Notes: generated by a model from the letters alone, not told the origin. Numbered from the stretch's first letter, positions 21,121 to 31,369 are shown. The stretch: 64,000 bases of DNA from Diphasiastrum complanatum (GCA_029204225.1 CM055101.1:7092373-7156372); one strand, 5' to 3'. Made by a program: numbers and translations.

Positions 21121-21934
21121 TGCTGGGGGTATTTCCAACAAAGTATAAATATATAAAATCATCCAATAAAATGTGTTGCGAGGGCATGGCATCCTGCGTG
21201 TATAAGCCCATGGCACAATGAGCACACAAGTGAAGTTGTAAATAAAATAATAGACTTGGGCCCTTTGTAATTAAAATAAAACTTGAGACCCAAAGTCAAT
21301 TCTAAACTTAGAGTTTACTTTTTAGAGTTGGGTCCAATTTTGGACTCACATGAATCTTGTGATTTCCAATGTACTTTTTGTGGACCCTTGGATAAAGTTG
21401 GGTCCAAAATGAATGGATAGGATCAATTTGAATATTAGCCAATAGGATTGAGGGGCACGGACCTTCCCCATTTTATAAAAAGGCACCATTTGTACACTAT
21501 TTTCATGCTTAATATAGAGGAGGAGACTCTACCATTTTGAGAGCTCAAGCATCCTCATTTGCTAATCAATCTTGCTTATGCTAATGTTGTGATTGCCTGT
21601 TATTTTCATTTCTCATGCTTTTTGGTTATGCTAGTTAAGGTTTTTCCATAAGCAATGACATTGAGCATTTGACCTAACCTCCATCTCATCTCTCTCTTTC
21701 TCTCTTCTCTTCTCTCTTCCTCTCCTTTGTTATCCCTTTCCTTCACCCAAATCATGATGAATGTTAGAGTAGAGGCGTAGAGTTAAGGGAGAGTAGTGTT
21801 AGTGGTGAATAGAGTTAGGGAGGAAGTAGGAAACAAACAAAAATTAGCATCTATGCATAGTTAGGTACCTATCCAGTGATCTAACCTTTGTTGATAGGCG
21901 GGAGGGGTATACTACACAGATCTATGACCCTACA
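21121..21934 (+). repeat. family-C gypsy 5' LTR
   Basis: TGCTGGGGGTATTTCC...GACCCTACA, 814 bp, similar to 49774-50597. It contains a CCAAT-like box near 21438, a TATA box (TTATAAAA, 21473-21480) and a CT-rich tract at about 21685-21730. It is followed at one base by the primer site TGGCGCCATTGCCGGGGA (21936-21953). Confidence 0.85.
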
Positions 21935-21935
21935 G

Positions 21936-21953
21936 TGGCGCCATTGCCGGGGA
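21936..21953 (+). promoter_or_regulatory. gypsy primer-binding site
   Basis: TGGCGCCATTGCCGGGGA, the standard type for plant gypsy elements, one base after the LTR. Confidence 0.85.
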
Positions 21954-21985
21954 TAAGTTTTCACTAACTAGTTTAACTGCATATT

Positions 21986-22685
21986 TGTGAAAGTACTGTA
22001 CTTTAGGACCATAAATGGATCTACAAAAGATCCACAAGAGTGATTGGATGCTTGCTTAACAATCTATCAAAAAACTAGACACAAAAAAGTTGATCTAGAT
22101 TGGCAATTTGACAAACAACAAGCATTAACAATCAAAAGCATTGATAAACATTGAAATCCGAGCCCACACGTGTGTACTACAGGCTTTAGTACGGCCTTCA
22201 ACCTGAGAAACAAGTAGAAATTGATTTGGTTTCATTTGGATCACAAAAACTCAATGTACATAGTGAACTAGCTTGAGATTGCCAATGAGCTCCAAAAATT
22301 TTCTATCTTCTCACTATGGAGAGAGGGAATAAATACCAAATTTGACTTCCTTCTTGAAGTTAGGTGGATTTCCAGCATGTAATAAGGAAGTTAACTCACT
22401 CTCCTTGACCTAAAATGAAATCCTAGTCTATTTCCTAGAGTTATGCTTGGTAGTAGCTAGTTGGTCAAATTTTCACCTTAAACTTAGGTGTAGGTCCTAT
22501 AAAGTAGGGATGACCACCAAATAGACATGACCAACTCTCTTGACTTGACCTAACCTACATTAGGATGGGTTTCCCATGTGGCATCATGGCCTCACATGTG
22601 TGGGACCCACTTGTGTACACAATTTACACTATTCTACATGGTTTTTGATCAAGCTAGATTTGCCAATTTTTGGCAATTCTTCACA
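21986..22685 (-). repeat. family-A 3' LTR (copy 2)
   Basis: 700 bp, plus-strand termini TGTGAAAGTACTG...GGCAATTCTTCACA. The purine tract of the element lies at 22686 onward (minus-strand gaggaggag). It carries the CACACGTGTG palindrome near 22166. It is inserted 32 bp past the family-C primer site. The left flank is ATATT, and its partner is lost with the A 5' LTR. Confidence 0.9.
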
Positions 22686-22899
22686 CTCCTCCTCAAATTT
22701 AGCTTGATCTATTTACAACTCTCTTGATAGATTAATGAAAGCTTTTAGAAGTGTCTAAAAAATCCAGCTACAAAGAAGGAACTTTTGAGACTCCAATAGA
22801 GAATGATGTCCATGAAGGATCTTTCACCACCTCTTAGAGGATTTCTTACAAGATGTTTGTTCCATAAATGTGTCTATATACATGTAGCACACTTCAAAA

Positions 22900-25080
22900 C
22901 TAAACATCATGCCAAGCCATGGATTCCAAGGCATTTTGTGCACTTGAAGATACATCAATTAAAATATTAAGTGCATAAATAATGTTGCCAAAGACAACTT
23001 GCCTTGCTTGATCCATATGATTGAGCCTTGATGGCTCCATCTTGATACTCAAGATTCTTCTTGGAGTCCTCGGGTCTTGAGCTTGCTCCTCCACTTGACT
23101 TGACTCCAAACCATCAATGAATTGAATAAGGTGTTGATCCAAAGGTTCTTCTTCAAGTTTACAAATCTTCCACTCTTGAAAGATCACATTTCCTCCATTG
23201 ACAAATTCTTTGGCTGAAAACAAGTAGATTCTACAATCTCTACTTGAAGAGCAAAACACTACCATTATTCCTATCATTGAAATAGGATAATCTTTGGTCC
23301 TTACATTGGAATGATCATGCACAAAGCATGTGGACACAAAGATTTCCAAAGCAAATGATGTTTCATCTTTTATGACTCTATTCAAACTATTACAAAAATA
23401 GTTATCCAATGAAATTGCTTTATCAACAACAAATGTAGATTTCAAAGCATCCCATTTCATTGTCTTGTCATACAAAGTAATAAACACCATGGATCTTAAA
23501 GATAAGAAACAAGTCACCTCATGTCTACTACTACTTTCCAAAAAGTATTCAAAGATAGTAGACTCTCCAATCCTCACCACCCTTGCAAGATGCACACTTG
23601 AATGGACAATTTGCATGCAATTTGATGACTCGGCCATTGTCATTGAGGAATCCCTTGGAACTCTCATGCTTTGAGACTGATCCTCAAGATCTTCCTCCTT
23701 TTGATGCTCCTCCTCAATGCAAGCAAAATCACACTTTGCCAAGATCTCCTCTTGAGTGATCTCCTCCTTTGCCAAGCTCATTCTTTCAAAAGCAACACTA
23801 GCTTCCAACTTAAACAATCTTCTATGTTTAAATCCCTTTGCAATGCAAACATCATTCTTCAAGATGAAGCAAACACCATGCTTAAAGTGGACATCCAAAC
23901 CACTTTCTAAGAGTAGACCAACACTAAGTATATTCTTGGTGATTGATGGTACATAAAGGACATTTTCTAGATCCATGCATTTTGAGGATTCTAGACACAA
24001 AGATATGGTGCCAACACCATCTATCCTACACTCTTCATCATTTGCAGTAAAGACAAACTTTTTAGCATCATTGAATGAGTGTAAGGATGAGAAAAAGTCC
24101 TTTTCACAAGACATGTGGGAGCTAGCCCCACTGTCGATCCACCAATTGTCTCTTGAATTGCTATTGCTTGTTGGTGAGGATGTAGATGCCATCAAGAATA
24201 CATCTACTTCATCCTCCTCCTCCTCCTTTGCAAGGTTTCCTTGTTTGTCCTCCTCCACTTGTGCTCTTAGCCTCTTGTAGCATTCAGATGCATAATGCCC
24301 CTTCTTTCCACAAAAGAACCATTTTTGCTTTGACTTGTCCTTTGAGCTTGATGCATCATCCTCTTCTTTGGCCTCCTTTGGATGCTTCTTCTTTCCATTG
24401 GTCTTCTTTTTGCCCTTGAATGAGAAATTGGCTTTCTCATCACCATCCTGCAATGACAAGGAACTCATCCTAGATTTTGCATGGAGCATCCTACACTCTT
24501 CAGCCACTAATACACTGTGAAGTTTTTCTATAGTTGGCAAAGTGTCTTGGATGGCAAAACTTTGGACCAAATTTTCAAAGTCATCTCCTAGACCATTAAG
24601 GACAATTTGTACAAGCTCTCCATCATGAATCTTCTCTCCAATGGAAGCCAACTCCCTATTTAGAGACTTGATTCTGAGTACATAATCCTGTGCACTCTCC
24701 TCACTTCTCCTCATGCTTTGCAAAATTTGATTTCTAAGCATAAGAACTCTAGAAGTGTTGCTAGACTCATAGATTGATTTTAAAGACTCCCAAGCCTCTT
24801 TAGCATTAGTACAAGCTGATACTTCTCTTAACAAATCATTGCTCACATTTATCTTCACACAATGAAGTGCAAGCCTAGATCTCTTCTTGTATCTAGCTAA
24901 CTCCTGTGCACCTAGAGGTTCATCTTCATCTTCAATCAAGAACTCATAAAGGTCTTGGAGCACCAATAGTGACTCCATTCTAACCTTCCAAATAGCATAA
25001 TTTGTAGAATTCAACCTCTCACTAGCTTCTAGAAGGTATGCTCCAGCAGATCCCATCTTACTAGTGACTTCTACAAACAA
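22900..25080 (-). CDS. family-A polyprotein: gag, protease, integrase-tail remnant (726 aa)
   Basis: The longest open frame of the window. Gag of UBN2 type at residues 9-200 (MGSAGAYLLEASERLNSTNY), Lys-rich linker, zinc knuckle 254-268, protease WWIDSGASSHM at 313-323, and a short GAG-pre-integrase piece to about 445. The rest (446-726) matches no catalytic domain but keeps signs of the integrase tail and RT linker (FVSTCFVHDHSNVRTK near 581-596, then CRIYLFSAKEF and NVIFQEW), ending SMAWHDV. The integrase core and the whole of RT and RNase H are missing, so the element cannot copy itself. In the zinc knuckle the first Cys is Trp (KWFFC; copy 1 has KCFFC). Three copies share the same C-terminus, so the deleted form itself has multiplied. 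Confidence 0.85.
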   Translation of the reverse strand: MFVEVTSKMGSAGAYLLEASERLNSTNYAIWKVRMESLLVLQDLYEFLIEDEDEPLGAQELARYKKRSRLALHCVKINVSNDLLREVSACTNAKEAWESLKSIYESSNTSRVLMLRNQILQSMRRSEESAQDYVLRIKSLNRELASIGEKIHDGELVQIVLNGLGDDFENLVQSFAIQDTLPTIEKLHSVLVAEECRMLHAKSRMSSLSLQDGDEKANFSFKGKKKTNGKKKHPKEAKEEDDASSSKDKSKQKWFFCGKKGHYASECYKRLRAQVEEDKQGNLAKEEEEDEVDVFLMASTSSPTSNSNSRDNWWIDSGASSHMSCEKDFFSSLHSFNDAKKFVFTANDEECRIDGVGTISLCLESSKCMDLENVLYVPSITKNILSVGLLLESGLDVHFKHGVCFILKNDVCIAKGFKHRRLFKLEASVAFERMSLAKEEITQEEILAKCDFACIEEEHQKEEDLEDQSQSMRVPRDSSMTMAESSNCMQIVHSSVHLARVVRIGESTIFEYFLESSSRHEVTCFLSLRSMVFITLYDKTMKWDALKSTFVVDKAISLDNYFCNSLNRVIKDETSFALEIFVSTCFVHDHSNVRTKDYPISMIGIMVVFCSSSRDCRIYLFSAKEFVNGGNVIFQEWKICKLEEEPLDQHLIQFIDGLESSQVEEQAQDPRTPRRILSIKMEPSRLNHMDQARQVVFGNIIYALNILIDVSSSAQNALESMAWHDV

Positions 25081-25690
25081 GAAATAGATTTGATTGACTT
25101 GAAACTCACAAAGGTCTCACACTTGCAGTGTTTCACTCAAATTTGATTTCTAATCCAACAAATGGACTTATAATCACAGTTCTATCACTCCCTCACAAAG
25201 CTGGAATGAAGATAAGATGAAGTGAAAACTACTTTCAAACAAATCTTGCCAAGAAATGGATTTGATTGTCTCTAGAAACTCACTAAGGTCTCTCTCTTGT
25301 AGTTTTTCACTCAAATTAGATTTCTAATCCAACAAATGGACTTATAATCTCAGTTCTAGCACTCCCTCACAAAGTTGGAATGAAGATAAGATGATGTGAA
25401 ATCTACTTACAATCAAATCTTGCCAATTTTGGCTATTTTTGGACAAAAAAATGACTTAATCTCTTTCTTCCTTCTTGGTGTACTTTCAAGACCTGTTTTT
25501 AACCTTAATAGGACTTGAACTCAGCCTAGATTAATTAGATTCCATGAAACAAATTCAAATCTAATCAATGGCAAATGATCTTGGTAGATTATCCTAGGAT
25601 CTCCGCCAAAAATTACACCAATAGCTCACAAATTGAATTTTTTTGGATCAAATGAATACCATGCATTAAATGTAGGTTCAGAGGTGCCCA
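25081..25690 (-). other. family-A leader (copy 2), truncated
   Basis: A non-coding leader with an internal near-duplication: 25110-25250 and 25290-25430 share the sequence around caacaaatggacttataat. It is homologous to the A' leader but breaks off at 25690, exactly where A' has its CACACGTGTG palindrome. The primer site and 5' LTR are therefore absent, and gypsy gag sequence follows. Confidence 0.75.
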
Positions 25691-26369
25691 CAACCAAACC
25701 AGCTACAGTATCCAAGATGGGAAAATGTATGGTGTTCAATGTGCACGCAAAACCATACAACGAACGAGTTTCCAGTCCTAAAGCAAAATCTGAGACTGAC
25801 ACATAGATTCTGCCATCTGTGCAATGCAACATCGCACGATACAACATTTTGCCCGTTCAACCCCCGAATTGTTCAACAGAAGAGAAGTCCTTATCAGACT
25901 TCCTCTTATAATAAGGAGATTGACCTGACTGATGAATAGGTCCTACATCACATTGACCCAGATCATTACGAAACCAAGAAAGTACCAGCTCAACCACCAT
26001 AAAAGTATGCTATGGCAAAGGTCTCAAGGATCGATCCACCCAAGGCACCTGCAAATAAGAAGAATCAATTGAAGCAATGCTACAACAAGGTTATCTACCC
26101 GAAGAGGCGATAGCTACAGTGCATGTTGATATTCGCAACCATGAGGTGAATGTCACGGCAGTCTCGGTAAAAGACAACAAGGATGAATCCACCAAAATGA
26201 CAAAAAAGAGTAAAAAGAAAGTGTTGGATTCATTGAAGTCAATCAAGATAGACTCAGATACAACGTCATCTTTTACACAGGTGACAAGAAATCAAAAAAT
26301 GACTAGTCGGACTAAGATCAATATGCTGAAAGAGGAATCTCGACGAGCGCCAGTTCACGAGATGTCTGA
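25691..26369 (+). pseudogene. family-C gypsy gag zinc region and protease-upstream fragment
   Basis: Frame 25739-25939 has two Cys/His motifs (CTQNHTTNEFPVL and FCHLCNATSHDTTFC), followed by a stop and a Lys-rich segment (26077-26369: MLQQGYLPEEAIATVHVDI, KINMLKEESRRAPVHE). A diverged second copy of the first part is at 27226-27450 and of the second part at 31700-32140, so at least two C-type copies contributed. Confidence 0.7.
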
Positions 26370-27024
26370 TGTGAAAAATACAGATCCTAAGTGGATCTAA
26401 ACTCCAAGATCATTGGCTTGAATGCTTGCACTCCAAACTACATAAGCTAGGAATTGGCAACACATTCTATGCTACCTAGAATGCAAAGAACTTGATCAAA
26501 AAGCATTTACCACAAATGGAAACTTCCATAAACATCAAGTGCGGCCCAAAATGGCATTATACAGTCCATAATACATCAGCCTACCACTTTTGGAAAGCAC
26601 CTAAGATCATACACAATAGCTTGAAGACAATACACACAACAATGCTCTCAATGGAGGAAGAAACAATGACAATGATCTATTGATCTCAATGAAGCATACA
26701 AAAGGTTTCTCCAACCTGTTCTCCACGACTTCCCTACTATTTATGGATGAGGAAGATGACTCTCTCTCCTCTCTCTAGAAGGTACTTGACCCTAGATATT
26801 CCCTATATAGGAAAAATAGCTAAAAATGGCTTATATGACCAAAATACATCAAAATGGTCTCATTTTGAAGGGTATGAAGTTTGACACTTCATCATACTGA
26901 AAAAATACAGTAAATAAAAACATTGTGGCCTGGTTCACACGTGCGAAACTCCAGAACCAAAACTATTTACAATTTTAGCCAATTTAGGCCTCAAACTAGC
27001 TAGGAAATGTTGACAATTTTCACA
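26370..27024 (+). repeat. family-E LTR without target duplication
   Basis: 655 bp, TGTGAAAAATACAG...GACAATTTTCACA, almost identical to 33614-34268. The flanking five bases differ (TCTGA left, GGATC right), and the gypsy sequences on the two sides are not contiguous parts of one element. Confidence 0.85.
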
Positions 27025-27639
27025 GGATCTGACGACGAATATCCTTCCACCCACACTCTTACTCCCTTGATCGCATCATCATCATCAAACACATCCGCTT
27101 TATCCACAGAACTGTTGTTGGAACAAATGACAAAATTACACAAACATCAGTTGGAACAACTAACGGCGCAGTTTGACCAGAAACTGAAGGCCTTACAGGG
27201 AACTGTAGTAGTAACTCCACATCAACCGAAACCAAACCAGCTGTAGTATCCTCGACGAGAAAATGTATGGTGTTCAGTATGCACGCAAAACCATACAACG
27301 AACGATTGTCCAGTCCTAGAACAAAATCTGAGATTGATACATAGATTCTACCATCTGTGCAATGCAACATTGCACGATATGACATTTTGTCCGTTTACCC
27401 CCAGGGTTGTTCAATAGAAGAGAAGTCCTTATCAGACTTCTTATCCTTATCATCAAGAGGCACATAACATGGCACCAAGGTACGGCGCACCCAATCAACC
27501 ACAATGCATGGCCTTACCTGCTCCACCAGGGCCAACCAATCAACAAGTGGCCCATGTAAATATGACAGCAGCGGAACAAGACATGCAAATGCCACCTCAA
27601 CCTGAGCAGCAGCAACAAGCTTCGAGCTCTATATCATGA
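27025..27639 (+). pseudogene. family-C gypsy gag fragment, second copy
   Basis: Reads EYPSTHTLTPLIASSSS, a coiled segment (LLLEQMTKLHKHQLEQLTA), then the zinc region (CTQNHTTNDCPVLEQ) and a Pro/Gln-rich tail (MPPQPEQQQQASSS) before a stop at about 27640. Two in-frame stops (27244, 27405) show that it is dead. Confidence 0.7.
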
Positions 27640-28880
27640 CTACCACCAATATCATTCAGCCACTCTCATCGTCTACTATAATGCAGCCTTGGCACATTAT
27701 AATGACATTGTCCAAGATCCATCCATCAAGCGTCCGTGCCAGATTTCTGACTTTCCATTCATCGAGTCCGCCTCCACTTTCGATTACCACCAACTTTAGC
27801 TAACTTTTTCTCACTTCGACCTCAAAACTAGCGGAGATGCACCTTCGACCAGGATCTTCAATATGCCTCCCAGGCCGAAGACACCTCCTCTCTAAATTGA
27901 TCCTAACATGCCCACTCTCAAGCTAGCAACTCGTCCTCATACCCTCTCACCATCTCACGCCATCTCAGCACCTCGCGCAAGTTCCCCTCCTCATGCTTCT
28001 TCCCCACCTCTCACCTCCTCTTCACCTCCCAAATCTGATCTTCCATCAACTTCCACCGTTACTCCTCAACCAATGGATAACCTCCCTGATCTTGTGGCAG
28101 TGCACAAACACTAGTATAATAAAGTTTTTATGGGACCTGATTCAAAACAGTCGGCGATCTTCGAAGTTAAATATCCAAATGTCATGACAAGGGGTGGCTA
28201 TACACTACTGGGAAAGCTCAAGGAGCTACTAAAAAAGAAGCCAACCGATATCCTTTCACTCCTGCATCCAACACTAGAGTAGAGGAAGGTGGCACTCCTA
28301 CACAACCCAGAGCTCATCAGATAATACCTTACAGCTCCTACGATTTTACGGACAGATCCAGTGTACTTGATCAGCCTTGCAGACTCCCAGCGTCAAGGCC
28401 TACAATTGGCCAATCATAAAGTCAAGAAAGGCTTTGACCATCAATTTTAAAAGAGCACTCAACCGCTTCCTGACTGACGTGGCTAACTCTCCAGATCCCA
28501 TTGTACTGAAAGCCTATTACCATGTGGAGACCTTACTGACCGTTGCCAAGGTGGATACCAGGTGGGATATGTGTTTTGGAGAGGATTCAGCTCAAATAAA
28601 GCCTTCAAAATGATAGCCATCATGGATTGAATTCCCTTGTACCGGACCTACCATCGCTTGTCCTCAACGTCCTTTGTCAATATAGCGAGGCTGAAAAGAT
28701 GGTACAAGATAGGCTTCCTTGGAAATATGCACCCGACATTCAGCCCAATCCGCTCGCAATCCACAATGCGCAGCCAATTGTGGTCACGTTTTGTCCGTAC
28801 AGTTACAAAAACCTATTTGAAAGAACCGCGATGCCAAAGATGCGAAGGGCCAACAACTAGAAAGGGCTCCCTGAAGCATA
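27640..28880 (+). pseudogene. degenerate ORF of the family-C element
   Basis: A Pro/Ser-rich segment (27908-28114) is followed by broken frames including NWPIIKSRKALTINFKRAL (28377-28613) and 28627-28860. No pol motif is seen. The NWPII segment resembles NWPIIHQPYYWNIVVDFN at 58361-58430 in element L, so both may carry the same lineage-specific extra protein. The function is unknown. Confidence 0.45.
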
Positions 28881-29057
28881 TATCCCACCTTGTATTTTTC
28901 TCAACAAAAAAAAAAGAGAGAGAGAGAGAAAGAAATCCAAAAAAAACATTCCGGGTTTCAACTTTATTTTTCTTGTTTTTACTTTTCTAAATTTTGTTTT
29001 TCCTTATTCCCTTGTACATACCTCTCAATTTGTTTTTCCTTATTCTCCTATACATAC
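28881..29057. other. low-complexity A/GA and T-rich stretch
   Basis: An A-run with a GA microsatellite (about 28908-28935), then T-rich sequence with a short direct repeat (tttgtttttccttattc). No gene. Confidence 0.6.
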
Positions 29058-29890
29058 TGTGAAAAATGCAAAAATAAGCTTGGTAGAGGCCAAAAATCAT
29101 GTATATAGGATGATTACACATGTGTGGAGCCTGTTCTCACATGTGGAAATAGTGTACTTGTCATGTACCATAATCATATAGGTTGTACATATGATTTAAT
29201 TCAAGTTCTAGTGGCTAAAAAGGCCAAAAACTAGTTTTCTAGACATATGACACATGGCATCAATCTATTGATTGCATGAGCCACATCCTTTGGTTAGGTG
29301 TCACATCCCATGTGTAGAGGACAGATCACATGTGTGGAATAAGCTGAAGTAGATGAATTTTGACTTCTAGAAGATTTTCAAGTAGATCTCCATATAGAAG
29401 GAAAATGGACCAAAAGTGCTCAAAATAGAAGGTTTTGTCCAAGTGTCAGTTTTGCATGATGAATCATCATATGACAAAGCACCTTCACACATGTGGGATC
29501 AAAGGGATGATCAGTACCATGAGCTCCCACTTATTGTATATATAGAGCCACATTTGGCCATAATCATTGTGAGACACCAATCTTGGTTTTGGAAGCAATT
29601 TTGAGTGATTCTCTCCATTTGTCTACATTTGTTTTGATTGTTTTGAGGTGCTATCAATGTGTACTTGATTTTCAGGTTGGAGTCCATACTCAGACAGGGT
29701 TTCACACGTGGAAAACCAAAAAGTACACCTACCTTCAATTAATGATTGTTCTTGTTAGGATTTTGTGTCTAGAATTGATCTAGATTGATCTTAATCTCAA
29801 GTAGATTGATAGATCAAGTAATCTGACAACCAATCCCTTTTGAGGATCAGATTAGGATCCACTCTTGGTCCTTTTTGTACTTTTTCCACA
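29058..29890 (+). repeat. family-F copia 5' LTR
   Basis: TGTGAAAAATGCAAA...CTTTTTCCACA, 833 bp, directly followed by primer site TGGTATCAGAGCC (29891-29903). It contains several CACATGTG E-box-like palindromes (29107, 29288 and 29335 areas). Its terminus style is the same as families A, E and A'. Confidence 0.8.
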
Positions 29891-29903
29891 TGGTATCAGA
29901 GCC
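29891..29903 (+). promoter_or_regulatory. copia primer-binding site
   Basis: TGGTATCAGAGCC abuts the LTR end CACA with no gap. Confidence 0.85.
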
Positions 29904-30275
29904 TAGTACAAGAGGTTTTGTTTAAATTGATAGGGTTAATCCAAATCAAAGCCAAAATTAGCAGTTTTTTGGAAACTAGTCAAATTTTGTGTAGCGAGTT
30001 GGATTTGATACTTTTCACATGTGTGAGGCCGTACAGCTCCGATTTTGACTAAGAAATTTCAAAAATTTGTAGAATTTGACTCACATACCCAATTTGAATG
30101 ATTTTTGGTGCAAAATCAAGCATTTTCTATAGAGAATTTGACTTTGATTACTTTTTTAGATTCAGATTTTGCAGGAGACAGGTTGGATAGGAAATCCACA
30201 AGTGCTTATACTATATTTCTTGGAGAAAATTTGGTTTCTTGGCTTTCAAAGAAGAAGGCAACCTATTAGTGTTTG
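29904..30275 (+). pseudogene. family-F leader joined to RNase H fragment
   Basis: The leader runs to about 30160 and then jumps straight into RNase H (DSDFAGDRLDRKSTSAYT, LVSWLSKKK at about 30165-30270). Gag, protease, integrase and RT have been deleted. Confidence 0.65.
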
Positions 30276-30406
30276 CATCTCATTTTGTGTGTAGATGCTA
30301 ATTTTTCTACATTGGTGAGATTGGTAGTGTATTTCTCTTTCTAACCATAGATCATTCAAGTAGATTAGATCATAATGATCTAAAATCTTTCACATGGTAT
30401 CAGAGC
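30276..30406 (+). repeat. end of another copia LTR plus primer site
   Basis: An LTR 3' end (aaaatctttcaca) followed at 30395-30406 by TGGTATCAGAGC. It is the second primer site within 505 bp. The LTR start is missing; a matching LTR start may be the one at 30915. Confidence 0.55.
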
Positions 30407-30910
30407 TTGTGTTTCAGGTTATGAAGGAGGAAATCAGATCTATCAATGATTTGGTGAAGATATCAAGTCTAGAGCATGCTAGAGAGGATTCTACACCAAA
30501 ATTGAGCTTTTTGCTTTTGTAGATCAAAACACTTTTCTTTATCATCTTGTGAAGCAGAATAGAAATCTCTTACAACCACAACAAAGGAGGTTTTATGGAT
30601 CAAAAGGCTATTTTTGAAACTTAAGTGTTATGCAAATGAAGATTTACCAATTATGAAGAATGATAACATTTCTGCTTAGGCTCTTGCAAATAATCCAATC
30701 TTTCATGCAAGGAGCAAGCATATTGAAGTGGCTCATCATTTTGTAAGAGAAAAAGTCATTGGAAGAGAGATCTCATTGGAGAATGTTTCATCTTCAGATT
30801 GTGTTGCAGATCTTCTCACCAAGCCTCTACTCAAGAATGTCTTTATGAAGATGAGGTCTAATCTTTGGCCTAATTTCGAAATCTATGTTGATAGGAATAT
30901 AAATTTTTAA
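30407..30910 (+). pseudogene. copia leader and RNase H C-terminus
   Basis: After a short leader, decayed frames lead into an RNase H tail (HARSKHIEVAHHFVREKV, CVADLLTKPLLKNVF) that stops at about 30910. Everything between the gag start and RNase H is deleted. Confidence 0.75.
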
Positions 30911-30914
30911 GGAG

Positions 30915-31012
30915 TGTGAAGATTATTAAAATATTATCTTCCTATCTTGAGTTTGGGGTCATGACCATGATAATTTCCACTAGATTTCATGTTTTACATA
31001 TAAGGAGTGCGA
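30915..31012 (+). repeat. copia 3' LTR start, truncated
   Basis: TGTGAAGATTATTAAAATATT follows a short purine run (taaggag). Only about 98 bp remain before the TRIM. Confidence 0.55.
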
Positions 31013-31041
31013 TGGTAGAAATCCATAATCATAATATGGAT

Positions 31042-31113
31042 GGACAGACTAGGATTCAGACCCAGGACCTCCCTCATACCGGATGGGATGCTCTACCACT
31101 GAGCTATCCGCCC
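31042..31113 (-). tRNA. tRNA-like sequence in the TRIM 3' LTR
   Basis: The 72-nt minus-strand sequence folds as a cloverleaf on inspection: acceptor arms GGGCGGA and TCTGTCC pair over all 7 positions (two G-U), the D arm is GCTC/GAGC, and the T stem is CTGGG/CCTAG. Box A (TAGCTCAGTGG) is perfect. Box B (GGTCTGAATCC) has two changes in the T loop. The anticodon stem has a mismatch, and position 33 is C, so it is not a normal decoding tRNA and the isotype cannot be assigned. Confidence 0.6.
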
Positions 31114-31297
31114 TGTTTGTTCTCTCTAGAGTGTGGATTGATATTCCAACACCCCCCCTCAAGCCACACTTGGTTGGGGTCCTAGCTGTCACCTGCCCCA
31201 CAACTTGGGCCACCTAACCATGGCTTTGACACCAAGAACTGTTAGGTCTAACTTGGCTCTGATACCATGTTAGAAATCCATAAATCATAATATGGAT

Positions 31298-31369
31298 GGA
31301 TAGACTAGAATTCGAACCCAGGACCTCCCTCATATTGGATGGGATGCTCTACCACTGAGCTATCCGCCC
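31298..31369 (-). tRNA. tRNA-like sequence in the TRIM 5' LTR
   Basis: The second copy has perfect box A (TAGCTCAGTGG) and an intact box B core (GGTTCGAATTC). The acceptor 3' arm TCTATCC has one mismatch against GGGCGGA. In the 5' LTR these internal Pol III promoter signals would lie upstream of the primer site and could drive transcription of the element. Confidence 0.65.

Noticed and set aside
22900-25080. The C-terminal 280 residues of the A ORF as a captured host gene
   Set aside because: Motifs such as STCFVHDHSNVRTK followed by a CRIYLFSAKEF...NVIFQEW pattern correspond to the copia integrase tail, so a diverged pol remnant explains it better.
25626-25860. Minus-strand frames of 60-73 aa over the A leader / gypsy gag junction
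   Set aside because: They run across a recombination junction and antisense to gypsy gag zinc-finger sequence, so they are shadows.
31042-31369. Two functional nuclear tRNA genes
   Set aside because: Both lie in the paired LTRs of one TRIM, and their anticodon arms are abnormal (C at position 33, mismatched stem), so decoding tRNAs are unlikely.
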